Shown here: piece by piece, positions 1 to 5,309 of the stretch
Layout of the letters: each line of letters opens with the position of its first letter
Position numbering within the stretch: the stretch's first letter is position 1
DNA from: Verrucomicrobiota bacterium
GTDB taxonomy: Bacteria > Verrucomicrobiota > Verrucomicrobiia > Opitutales > UBA2995
Length of the DNA: 6,759 nucleotides
Reading direction: 5' to 3'
NCBI GenBank assembly: GCA_027297085.1
Contig: JAPUIL010000636.1
Span: 1 to 6,759 of the forward strand
The notes under the pieces: generated by a model
What the model saw: the letters and a program-made list of their open reading frames with translations, nothing else
Told to the model about the DNA's origin: nothing
Database searches by the model: none
Program-made: the position numbers and the translations under genes

Positions 1-234
1 TACTGCAACATCTGTTACGCCCTCACCGACTTCGGCCACCGTGGCTGATACTTCATGCCCTATCGGCAGAGGCGTCTCAACCCGTTGATCCATGTGACCG
101 TGGAAAATATGAATATCCGTTCCACAGATCCCGCAATAGGCGACTTCCAGTCGAACTTCACCACGCATAGGAGGCACGGGTACACTTTCGCCAACACCTA
201 CCGTTCGGTTACCATGATAAATCGCTGCTTTCAT
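1..234 (-). CDS. Zinc-dependent medium-chain alcohol/polyol dehydrogenase, N-terminal part (cut by window edge)
   Basis: The first 78 codons of a minus-strand gene are visible; the rest lies beyond the left edge. The protein starts MKAAIYHGN and is the GroES-like domain of the medium-chain dehydrogenase/reductase superfamily, a cytoplasmic NAD(P)-dependent enzyme class that oxidises alcohols, polyols or sugar acids. Visible catalytic-zinc features are CGICGTD at residues 34-40 (Cys37 is the expected ligand) and the GHE motif at 60-62, where His60 and Glu61 are expected to lie near the metal. The segment CGTDIHIFHG resembles threonine, sorbitol and idonate dehydrogenases. The structural-zinc cysteines and Rossmann domain are not visible, so the substrate cannot be set. 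The ATG at 234 is the natural start because it places the usual MKAA opening at residue 1; no clear ribosome binding site precedes it. It lies 36 bases downstream of the GntP permease on the same strand, which suggests one operon and a sugar-acid or polyol substrate (inference). Confidence 0.9.
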   Translation of the reverse strand, partial: MKAAIYHGNRTVGVGESVPVPPMRGEVRLEVAYCGICGTDIHIFHGHMDQRVETPLPIGHEVSATVAEVGEGVTDVAV

Positions 235-270
235 TTCTAATTCAAATGTTCGATATCTGGAAGTTAGAGC

Positions 271-1701
271 CTAGATTAACGGCAACAGCTGAGAGGCAAT
301 TATACTAACAATTAATCCTACCGTAGCCATTATGGTGGCCATGATTGAAAAGTTCATCAGCGTTTCACCTTCGGTCATACCACTCATTTTGCTGATTACC
401 CAAAAGCCGCTGTCGTTCATCCAGGGAACAGGCTTGGATCCGAAACCGATGACCATGGCGAGGTATATAGGATGAAAGCCCAACGTTTCAGGAGCGGCCA
501 TAGGACCTAAAATCCCAACTGAGGTAATCATGGCCACGGTCGCTGAACCCTGAACTGTGCGAATCATAGCCGTAAGAATAAAGGCCATGGGCAGAAACCA
601 TATGCCACCGACTACATCAAGCTGCTCCACCACTCCTCGAATGCCGGACTGTTGAAGCATGCCTCCAAACGCACCTCCTGCGCAGGTGATCATCAGGACA
701 ATACCACCACTGGAAAGAGCGTGATGCATCGCATCTATGATCGCGCTTTGATCTCCTTTTTTAATTTGAAAGAGTGTGAATAAACCCACACATGCTCCAA
801 GCGTAAGTGCCACATTTTTATCACCCAACAACCCTACAAGAGATGCAAACCATGTAGGTAGTTCCATTCCGGCAGCCCCTGCAACTCCAGTGAGTATTGT
901 TTTACCGGAGAGAAGAATAAGCGGTAATAAAATTGGAGTCATCGACAACCACAATGCGGGTAGATCACTATCATTAATTTCGTCCCAATGTTGCATCTTT
1001 TCATCGCCACCTTCTTCCAATTCTCGAAAGGGAATAGGCTTCCTGCGATTAATCCATTTCGCATAAAGCATCCCGCTATACGCGGCTATTCCACCTACTA
1101 AGATTCCGGAAATCATCATCATTCCTATATCGATATTCAACTGCTCAGCCACGAACAAGGGTCCGGGAGTTGGCGGAATTTGCGAGTGGGCAATAGAACC
1201 GCCAGCGATAATTGCCAGAACATATAGGCCGTAATTGCGTTTCGTCGATGCGGCCAGTGCTTTTGCAAGCGGTATTAACAAATAGAATACAGTATCAAAG
1301 AAAACCGGTATGCCTAAAAAGAAACCGCTGGCACCCATGGCGGCGGGTGCTCGTTTTTCACCCAATGCCTTCAGAATGCCACGAACAATACGAAGGGCTG
1401 CACCACTATCCAGCAAACATTTTCCGATGATGGAAGCCATACAAATGACGATGCCTATCTTGCCACAGGTCACACCAAAAGCCGTCGCAACACGAAGTCC
1501 AAACGGCGAACTGGCTAAACTCGCAGCCTCAGCGGCTGTTTTTCCTTCTCCCTGCCAGTATCCGATAATGAGATCTGGAGAAGAAAACGCCGCAACAGCC
1601 ATGGCGGCCAAGGTAAGAGTGAAGAAGGCGTGGAGTTTGAAGAAAAGGATGCCGACAAAAACTATGACAATACCCAGAAGAAGAACTAAGAGTGGATCCA
1701 T
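271..1701 (-). CDS. GntP-family gluconate/sugar-acid permease
   Basis: This 476-residue inner-membrane protein belongs to the gluconate:H+ symporter (GntP) family, which imports gluconate, idonate, fructuronate, glycerate or related hydroxy acids. Hydrophobic segments run through the whole chain, starting at residues 4-20. Family signatures are visible: GIPVFFDTVFYLLIPL at 130-145, HSQIPPTPGP at 172-181, RTVQGSATVA at 381-390, and NDSGFW at 429-434. A charged hydrophilic stretch around 216-246 is a probable cytoplasmic loop. The length slightly exceeds the usual 440-450 residues. The ATG at 1701 gives a compact N-terminus that enters the first membrane segment directly, as in the family; the bases just upstream show no convincing Shine-Dalgarno sequence. 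A dehydrogenase follows 36 bases downstream on the same strand, an arrangement like the E. coli idonate genes idnD and idnT. The substrate is most likely a sugar acid, but which one cannot be read from the sequence. The family call is firm. Confidence 0.95.
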   Translation of the reverse strand: MDPLLVLLLGIVIVFVGILFFKLHAFFTLTLAAMAVAAFSSPDLIIGYWQGEGKTAAEAASLASSPFGLRVATAFGVTCGKIGIVICMASIIGKCLLDSGAALRIVRGILKALGEKRAPAAMGASGFFLGIPVFFDTVFYLLIPLAKALAASTKRNYGLYVLAIIAGGSIAHSQIPPTPGPLFVAEQLNIDIGMMMISGILVGGIAAYSGMLYAKWINRRKPIPFRELEEGGDEKMQHWDEINDSDLPALWLSMTPILLPLILLSGKTILTGVAGAAGMELPTWFASLVGLLGDKNVALTLGACVGLFTLFQIKKGDQSAIIDAMHHALSSGGIVLMITCAGGAFGGMLQQSGIRGVVEQLDVVGGIWFLPMAFILTAMIRTVQGSATVAMITSVGILGPMAAPETLGFHPIYLAMVIGFGSKPVPWMNDSGFWVISKMSGMTEGETLMNFSIMATIMATVGLIVSIIASQLLPLI

Positions 1702-1730
1702 ATGATTTAGTTTCTAGGCAAGCAACCACA

Positions 1731-1741
1731 GCATGTCATGC
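1731..1741. promoter_or_regulatory. Short palindrome upstream of the GntP permease, possible operator
   Basis: GCATGTCATGC is a perfect 5+5 base palindrome around a central T. It sits about 30 bases upstream of the permease ATG, where a transcription-factor site or a leader hairpin could act. No regulator gene is in the window, and a palindrome this short can occur by chance. Confidence 0.25.
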
Positions 1742-1835
1742 AAATAATGCAGCGAGGCTTATCAATTGTATTAAAAGCAAAATCTATTTACCTCATAGTT
1801 TCAAAAAATCTAGATGTGATGAAGAACACGTGTCT

Positions 1836-2046
1836 CGCCATAGCCCTTGGGCGACGGCGGAAGGCGCAGTTTGCAAGCAAGCGCGGGAGCGTAGCATGTT
1901 GGTGTCGTTGCACTCGAAACTACGTAACCAAGCGGGTTGCGAGCTGGAACGCAGCTCTTCGCGCATGCGCCAGTGCGCCGTAGCCTTGGCGAAGGCTGTA
2001 TTGATTTTAGCCTTCGTACCGAGCTCTTGGCGACAGCGAAGCGAAA
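1836..2046. repeat. GC-rich cluster of degenerate palindromic repeats
   Basis: Three related units occur here: AGCCCTTGGGCGACGGCGG at 1842-1860, AGCCTTGGCGAAGGC at 1982-1996, and AGCTCTTGGCGACAGCG at 2022-2038. They share a core AGC(Y)TTGGCGA. A shorter relative, GGCGTAGCTCTTGAGC, lies at 5072-5087 in another gap. Hairpins are dense: GAGCT/AGCTC at 1941-1945 and 1953-1957, the perfect 10-base palindrome GCGCATGCGC at 1961-1970, GCCTT/AAGGC at 1983-1987 and 1992-1996, and CGAAGGCT/AGCCTTCG at 1990-1997 and 2009-2016 with an 11-base loop. The base composition differs from both flanks, which suggests an inserted or spreading intergenic repeat and not ancestral promoter DNA. I cannot name the family. 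Confidence 0.6.
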
Positions 2047-2205
2047 ATAACAAGGGCAATTTTGTAACGTCAAGCGTGCCCGGCGTAGATTCTTTCGAAG
2101 CCTGGGTGGTGTTTGAAAAGTTTATACTAATATCCATAACACACTGATTTTTAATGAGATAAAGCCTGCTCTTGGGTGATGTCGCATTCTGCTCGGTACG
2201 AAGGC
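2010..2205. repeat. Long-range inverted repeat with 15-base perfect arms (MITE- or REPIN-like)
   Basis: GCCTTCGTACCGAGC at 2010-2024 is exactly reverse-complemented by GCTCGGTACGAAGGC at 2191-2205. The similarity continues inward in register: after five mismatches both arms read GCGACA (2030-2035 on plus, 2180-2185 on minus), giving imperfect arms of about 28 bases. The enclosed segment is AT-rich and has no credible gene. No target-site duplication is visible outside the arms. It could be a small non-autonomous element or two separate inverted copies of a short repeat. Confidence 0.55.
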
Positions 2206-2281
2206 GTTTGAAACATTAGGGTTTAGCTTCCTCCAAACAGGATTATAGCTTACAAATAAACATCACCAGAATTACACCGTC

Positions 2282-3202
2282 ATGAATTTACCTCATCTCA
2301 GTCGCCGACGATTTATACAACTGGCATCCGCCATAAGCACAGGCGGCCTATTACCAGAATTTTCCTTCGCTGCACACCATTCCAGCAAGGTAGCAAACGG
2401 ACTTTCCGGAAGGCTCTTCAAGACCCTCAAGATAAATATGATCAAAGTTCCAGGAAGCCTTACGGATAAATTCAAAGCTGCCAAAGCGGCAGGCTTCATG
2501 GGAGTGGAAATGAATTCACCCGGCATGGACGTCGATGAAACCAGGAGAGCGATTGAAGGGTCTGGATTGCCGGTCGACGGTACGGTTTGCAGCACCCATT
2601 GGAAAATCCGTCATTCCAGCCCAGATGCGGCAATCCGCGCCCAGGCACTTGCCGATCTTAAAAAGGCGCTCCGCGACACCCACGCCGTTGGTGGACATAC
2701 GGTTCTGCTTGTTGTTGGAAAAGGTGAAGACGGTCGCGAGGATGTCATCTGGAAGCGATCGGTAGAAAATATCAGGAAAGCGGTTCCACTGGCTGCCGAG
2801 CTAGGCGTAGCCATAGTCATAGAAAACGTATGGAACCAGTTTCTATACAACCATGACGGCGGGTCGGATCAAACAGCCGACGAATTCGCACGTTATGTGG
2901 ATGAATTTCAATCCCCATGGGTGGGTATGCAATTAGATATTGGCAACCACTGGAAGTATGGATCTATGGGCGACTGGATTCGCACGCTCGGCAAGCACGT
3001 CATCAAGCTCGATGTAAAAGGCTTCTCCCGGACGCAGGGTAAATTCACCGCGATCGGTGAAGGTGACCTGGATTTTGCCGATGTCCGTAAAGCACTCCAT
3101 GAAATTAATTATTATGGATGGGTGGCCGCCGAGGTAAAAGGCGGCGACCTGGAAGCCTTGAAGACCATTTCCCGGCAAATGGATAAAGTATTCGGGTTAT
3201 AG
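2282..3202 (+). CDS. Tat-exported sugar isomerase/epimerase-like TIM-barrel protein
   Basis: This 306-residue protein has the xylose-isomerase-like TIM barrel (AP endonuclease 2 / sugar phosphate isomerase-epimerase superfamily). Members move protons in sugars using a metal ion. The N-terminus carries a twin-arginine signal (RRRFIQLAS, residues 8-16), then a hydrophobic stretch and a likely cleavage near Ala30/Ala31, so the folded protein is probably exported to the periplasm. Barrel strands are seen near 49-56, 69-77, 98-106, 138-146, 176-183, 214-220, 240-246 and 279-285. Expected metal ligands are Glu181 (IEN), Asp219 (QLDIGNHW) and Glu284 (AAEVKGG). The strand-7 position, usually His in a vHlKD motif, reads KLDVKG, with Asp244 in its place. 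GEGDLDF at 259-265 is another family mark. Export argues against a phosphorylated substrate. The ATG at 2282 gives the complete Tat signal; no strong ribosome binding site precedes it. The gene diverges from the permease and converges on the sulfatase. The fold and export are firm; the substrate is unknown. Confidence 0.92.
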   Translation: MNLPHLSRRRFIQLASAISTGGLLPEFSFAAHHSSKVANGLSGRLFKTLKINMIKVPGSLTDKFKAAKAAGFMGVEMNSPGMDVDETRRAIEGSGLPVDGTVCSTHWKIRHSSPDAAIRAQALADLKKALRDTHAVGGHTVLLVVGKGEDGREDVIWKRSVENIRKAVPLAAELGVAIVIENVWNQFLYNHDGGSDQTADEFARYVDEFQSPWVGMQLDIGNHWKYGSMGDWIRTLGKHVIKLDVKGFSRTQGKFTAIGEGDLDFADVRKALHEINYYGWVAAEVKGGDLEALKTISRQMDKVFGL

Positions 3203-3231
3203 TATTGGTGACCAAGATTGTACCGATTCAA

Positions 3232-3252
3232 GGTAGGGCAGTTATGCCTACC
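3232..3252. repeat. Single GTAG-headed palindrome
   Basis: GGTAGGGCA (3232-3240) pairs with TGCCTACC (3245-3252) around GTTA, giving an 8-pair stem with one bulged G. Its head, GGTAGGGC, is identical to the heads of the two copies at 3351-3427, so it is probably another member or a decayed copy of that family. It lies 30 bases after the TIM-barrel stop codon. Confidence 0.55.
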
Positions 3253-3350
3253 GAGTTGCTTCAGCAATGACATCACTCGAACCGCCGATTCTAAAACGGC
3301 TCGCTTGGCGTGAACCTCATTGAACAGACATTAATGTATACTTACAGTTA

Positions 3351-3427
3351 CGACGGCATCGCGAGGACGCGATTGCCCTACCATATAAACTCTAACAGGT
3401 AGGGCGTTACACGTCCTCGCAGCGCCG
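3351..3427. repeat. Inverted doublet of a GTAG-headed palindromic repeat (REPIN-like)
   Basis: Two copies of a roughly 30-base repeat face each other. The right copy (3398-3427, plus) and the left copy (3351-3382, minus) share the head GGTAGGGC, then a short variable part, then GTCCTCGC, then a GCCG end. The two heads form an 8-base inverted repeat separated by 15 bases. The left copy folds well by itself: GGCATCGCG pairs with CGCGAT-GCC around AGGA, with one bulged T. A GTAG tetranucleotide next to a hairpin is the known layout of bacterial REP sequences acted on by RAYT transposases (established for E. coli). Membership of this repeat in such a system is inference, since no RAYT gene is in view. 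Confidence 0.65.
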
Positions 3428-3526
3428 ATCACTGGGACTTTCAGTCAATAACTTAGATTATTGGAACGTAGGACTTGGCTTTAATCATTCAATGAGAAAG
3501 TAGATTATAGGTAGAACCGCAGACAG

Positions 3527-4966
3527 CTATTTTGGTGTCGGCCGAACATTAATGTGCGGTAACCAATCGGCCAGGTAGGTTATCACCGCCGAGAATTCAG
3601 GAAACTCAGCCAGATTTCTGAATTCCCTAGGATCCACGCTGTGATCATATAGCTCCTCGGATCCATCCGCGTATCGGATGTACCGCCAATTTTCCGATCG
3701 CACCGCGTGTTCCATATATTGATGAGTAGTTACAATTGCACGGCCGGTTTTCAGGTCCGGGTTCTTTAATAGTGGTACCAGACTTCGACCTTCCAAATGA
3801 CCGGGGTCCGCAAGTCCGCACAATTCAACCAGAGTGGGATAAAGGTCAAGCAAGCTGACAGGCTGATTGCAACGACTTCCCAATTGCCAATTGTCATCCG
3901 TACCTTCTTTTCCAGTACGACTATCCATTAAAATCAAGGGCACGTGGGTCGCTTGCTCCCATAGCGCAAATTTTTCCCAGTGATTTTTACTACCTAGATG
4001 GTATCCATGGTCCGACCAGAGCACGATTATCGTATTATCTGCCAAGGGTCCGTTCTCCAATGCAGACAGAAGCCGTCCCACCATAACATCGGCAAAAGTC
4101 ATAGATGCCAGATATGCCTGCACAGCTTTTTCCCTTTGTTGGTTTTCTATTATCCAGTCATGCCATTTATGACGTATCAAATTTAGCCCGGCTTCTGGTA
4201 TATCATCCAGGTCGTCCTCTGGTTCCGAACGTAGTTCAATCTCATCCAGAGGATGCTGGTCAAAATAAGCTTGTGGAGCCCACCAGGGCCAATGCGGCCG
4301 GTAAATCCCTACGGCGAGAAATAAAGGTTTGGCATGTTCCTTGGACAATTCTTCTTCTGCCCAGGTAACCACTTGAGCATCGGCCATATCTGAATCCTCT
4401 ATATCCAACGGTGACCAATCAAAACGACCACGGTAAAAGTCTTCATTCGTATTAACCGGCCACTGTTCTGGTGTCACTTCAGCTGGCATTTGGCGCTCTT
4501 TCGAGGGAAAAAACGCATCCCAGGGCTCCGCATCGAGATGGCCGGTTAAGGCTTTTTCCGTAATAGTATGCGCGTGATACAGTTTGCCACCTCCCTTCGT
4601 GAGGTAGCCAGCGGCCTGAAAGCTATCGGGAAGCGTGGTCACATCCTTGGTATAATCCATGACTCTCCAATCGTCACCGTTGGAATATACACCGGTACTG
4701 GAAGGACGAAGGCCGGTCATTACACTGGTGCGAGACGGGTTGCAGCCAGGAGCGGTGCAATGGGCATTGCTGAACAGTACACCGCTGCTTGCCAATTTAT
4801 CCATATGAGGTGTCTTTACGCCCGGATGCGGATTCAAACACCCCACCCAATCGTTCAGATCATCTACGGCGATAAAAAGCACATTCGGGCGATCTTCCCT
4901 TCCCAATACTGTGGCTAAGGAAGCAAGCCAAAAAACAACGAAAAGAAATTGGGAAAGAGATTTCAT
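3527..4966 (-). CDS. Secreted formylglycine-dependent sulfatase, iduronate-2-sulfatase-like
   Basis: This 479-residue protein is a type I sulfatase that removes sulfate esters from sugars or related substrates. A Sec-type signal peptide is visible (Lys2, hydrophobic residues 7-21, likely cleavage near Gly22), so it acts outside the cytoplasm. The metal-site DD at 35-36 lies in FIAVDDLNDW. The catalytic motif is CNPSR at 75-79, followed by TSVMTG; Cys75 must be converted to formylglycine, and no maturase gene is in the window. Further active-site features are GGGKLYH around Lys128 and His131, YRPHWPWWAP at 222-231, SDHGYHLG at 318-325 and NHWEKFALWE at 328-337. The YRPHWP and HGYHLG...HWEK patterns point to the iduronate-2-sulfatase/choline-sulfatase-like branch (about S1_7 in SulfAtlas terms, from memory). 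The length is normal and no key residue is missing. The ATG at 4966 gives the full signal peptide. A TATAGT hexamer on the minus strand (4992-4997) could be a -10 box, but no good -35 accompanies it. The natural substrate is unknown. Confidence 0.95.
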   Translation of the reverse strand: MKSLSQFLFVVFWLASLATVLGREDRPNVLFIAVDDLNDWVGCLNPHPGVKTPHMDKLASSGVLFSNAHCTAPGCNPSRTSVMTGLRPSSTGVYSNGDDWRVMDYTKDVTTLPDSFQAAGYLTKGGGKLYHAHTITEKALTGHLDAEPWDAFFPSKERQMPAEVTPEQWPVNTNEDFYRGRFDWSPLDIEDSDMADAQVVTWAEEELSKEHAKPLFLAVGIYRPHWPWWAPQAYFDQHPLDEIELRSEPEDDLDDIPEAGLNLIRHKWHDWIIENQQREKAVQAYLASMTFADVMVGRLLSALENGPLADNTIIVLWSDHGYHLGSKNHWEKFALWEQATHVPLILMDSRTGKEGTDDNWQLGSRCNQPVSLLDLYPTLVELCGLADPGHLEGRSLVPLLKNPDLKTGRAIVTTHQYMEHAVRSENWRYIRYADGSEELYDHSVDPREFRNLAEFPEFSAVITYLADWLPHINVRPTPK

Positions 4967-5309
4967 TTAGAAAGATATCAAGGATTGGTATACTATAAAC
5001 ACACAAAAAATTCAGGTTAGAAAATCGAGAAAAAGTTTCCGTGAAAATGCAGGAGCGAGTTTACGAGTTTCGGCGTAGCTCTTGAGCTAAGATGGATCCC
5101 GCGATTGCTTCAGGTCTTGAAGCTGTCGAAAGTCTAAAAGCAATCGGGGCATAAAGCCCCTCCTACATAAATAACAGCGCGAGCTAAACTGTAAAAACGA
5201 ATCCCCGATGCAAACAGGATGTTTGTTAGAAAGCGTAGCAAAGTATCTATCGAACCATGGGTAACTTAAAAATTCTAAAATCACATGAGCCATGAGTCGT
5301 GGATTCTTT
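4967..5309. other. Intergenic region (343 bases) between two minus-strand genes, with a repeat doublet
   Basis: This gap lies between the stop of the TPR gene and the start of the sulfatase gene, both on the minus strand. The part next to the sulfatase (4967-5040) is AT-rich and is the likely promoter zone. The middle (5048-5167) is an inverted repeat doublet described separately. The rest (5168-5309) shows no gene, no clear terminator and no obvious structure. The distance and the repeat make co-transcription of the two genes unlikely. Confidence 0.7.
5048..5167. repeat. 120-base inverted doublet of a second GTAG-headed repeat (REPIN-like)
   Basis: The ends are inverted relatives: TGCAGGAG at 5048-5055 and CTCCTACA at 5160-5167 (minus strand TGTAGGAG), matching at 7 of 8 bases. 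The likeness extends inward, as TGYAGGAGSGRSTTTAYG fits both ends without gaps. Inside are GGGGC/GCCCC (5146-5150, 5156-5160) around ATAAA, the inverted pair CGATTGCTT/AAGCAATCG (5102-5110, 5138-5146), and TAGCTC/GAGCTA (5076-5081, 5084-5089) around TT. The minus-strand end GTAGGAGGGGCTTTATGCCC is a GTAG head followed by a hairpin, the layout known for REP elements. The left half has lost its own hairpin, so the doublet looks partly decayed. Confidence 0.65.

Larger units (their letters stand above)
1702..2281. other. Divergent intergenic region (580 bases) with repeats, no gene
   Basis: This gap separates the start of the GntP permease (minus) from the start of the TIM-barrel gene (plus), so promoters for both should lie here. 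No open frame in it looks like a protein: the longer frames are low-complexity readings of the GC-rich middle. The outer parts (about 1702-1830 and 2140-2281) are AT-rich and are the likely promoter zones, but I found no convincing pair of -35 and -10 boxes. The middle (about 1836-2046) is clearly more GC-rich and full of short inverted repeats, described separately. Confidence 0.75.
3203..3526. other. Convergent intergenic region (324 bases) with repeats, no gene
   Basis: The stop codons of the TIM-barrel gene (plus) and sulfatase gene (minus) face this gap, so it should hold terminators for both. I see no classic GC stem followed by a T run. Instead there are GTAG-headed palindromes at 3232-3252 and 3351-3427. 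Weaker hairpins are TTGC/GCAA at 3256-3267, GCCG/CGGC at 3284-3300, and an AT-rich CAATAA/TTATTG at 3446-3463. The repeats may act as terminators or mRNA stabilisers at convergent ends, as REP elements can, but this is not shown here. Confidence 0.7.

Noticed and set aside
55..240. Plus-strand open frame of 61 codons
   Set aside because: It is antisense to the dehydrogenase, whose minus-strand reading has clear zinc motifs.
1692..2147. Open frame of 151 codons on the plus strand, and overlapping minus-strand frames in 1793-2137
   Set aside because: They read through the hairpin-rich repeat block, resemble no family, have no ribosome binding site, and the plus frame overlaps the permease start. 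They are most likely chance frames in GC-rich repeats.
1836..2205. CRISPR array
   Set aside because: Repeat units are short, degenerate and irregularly spaced, partly inverted, with no uniform spacers or cas genes.
3446..3463. Hairpin CAATAA/TTATTG as a terminator for the sulfatase gene
   Set aside because: The stem is all weak pairs but two, lies over 60 bases past the stop codon and is not followed by a T run.
4992..5020. Sigma-70-type promoter for the sulfatase
   Set aside because: TATAGT on the minus strand is an acceptable -10 box, but no -35 box resembling TTGACA lies 16-18 bases upstream, so it is mentioned only as a possibility.
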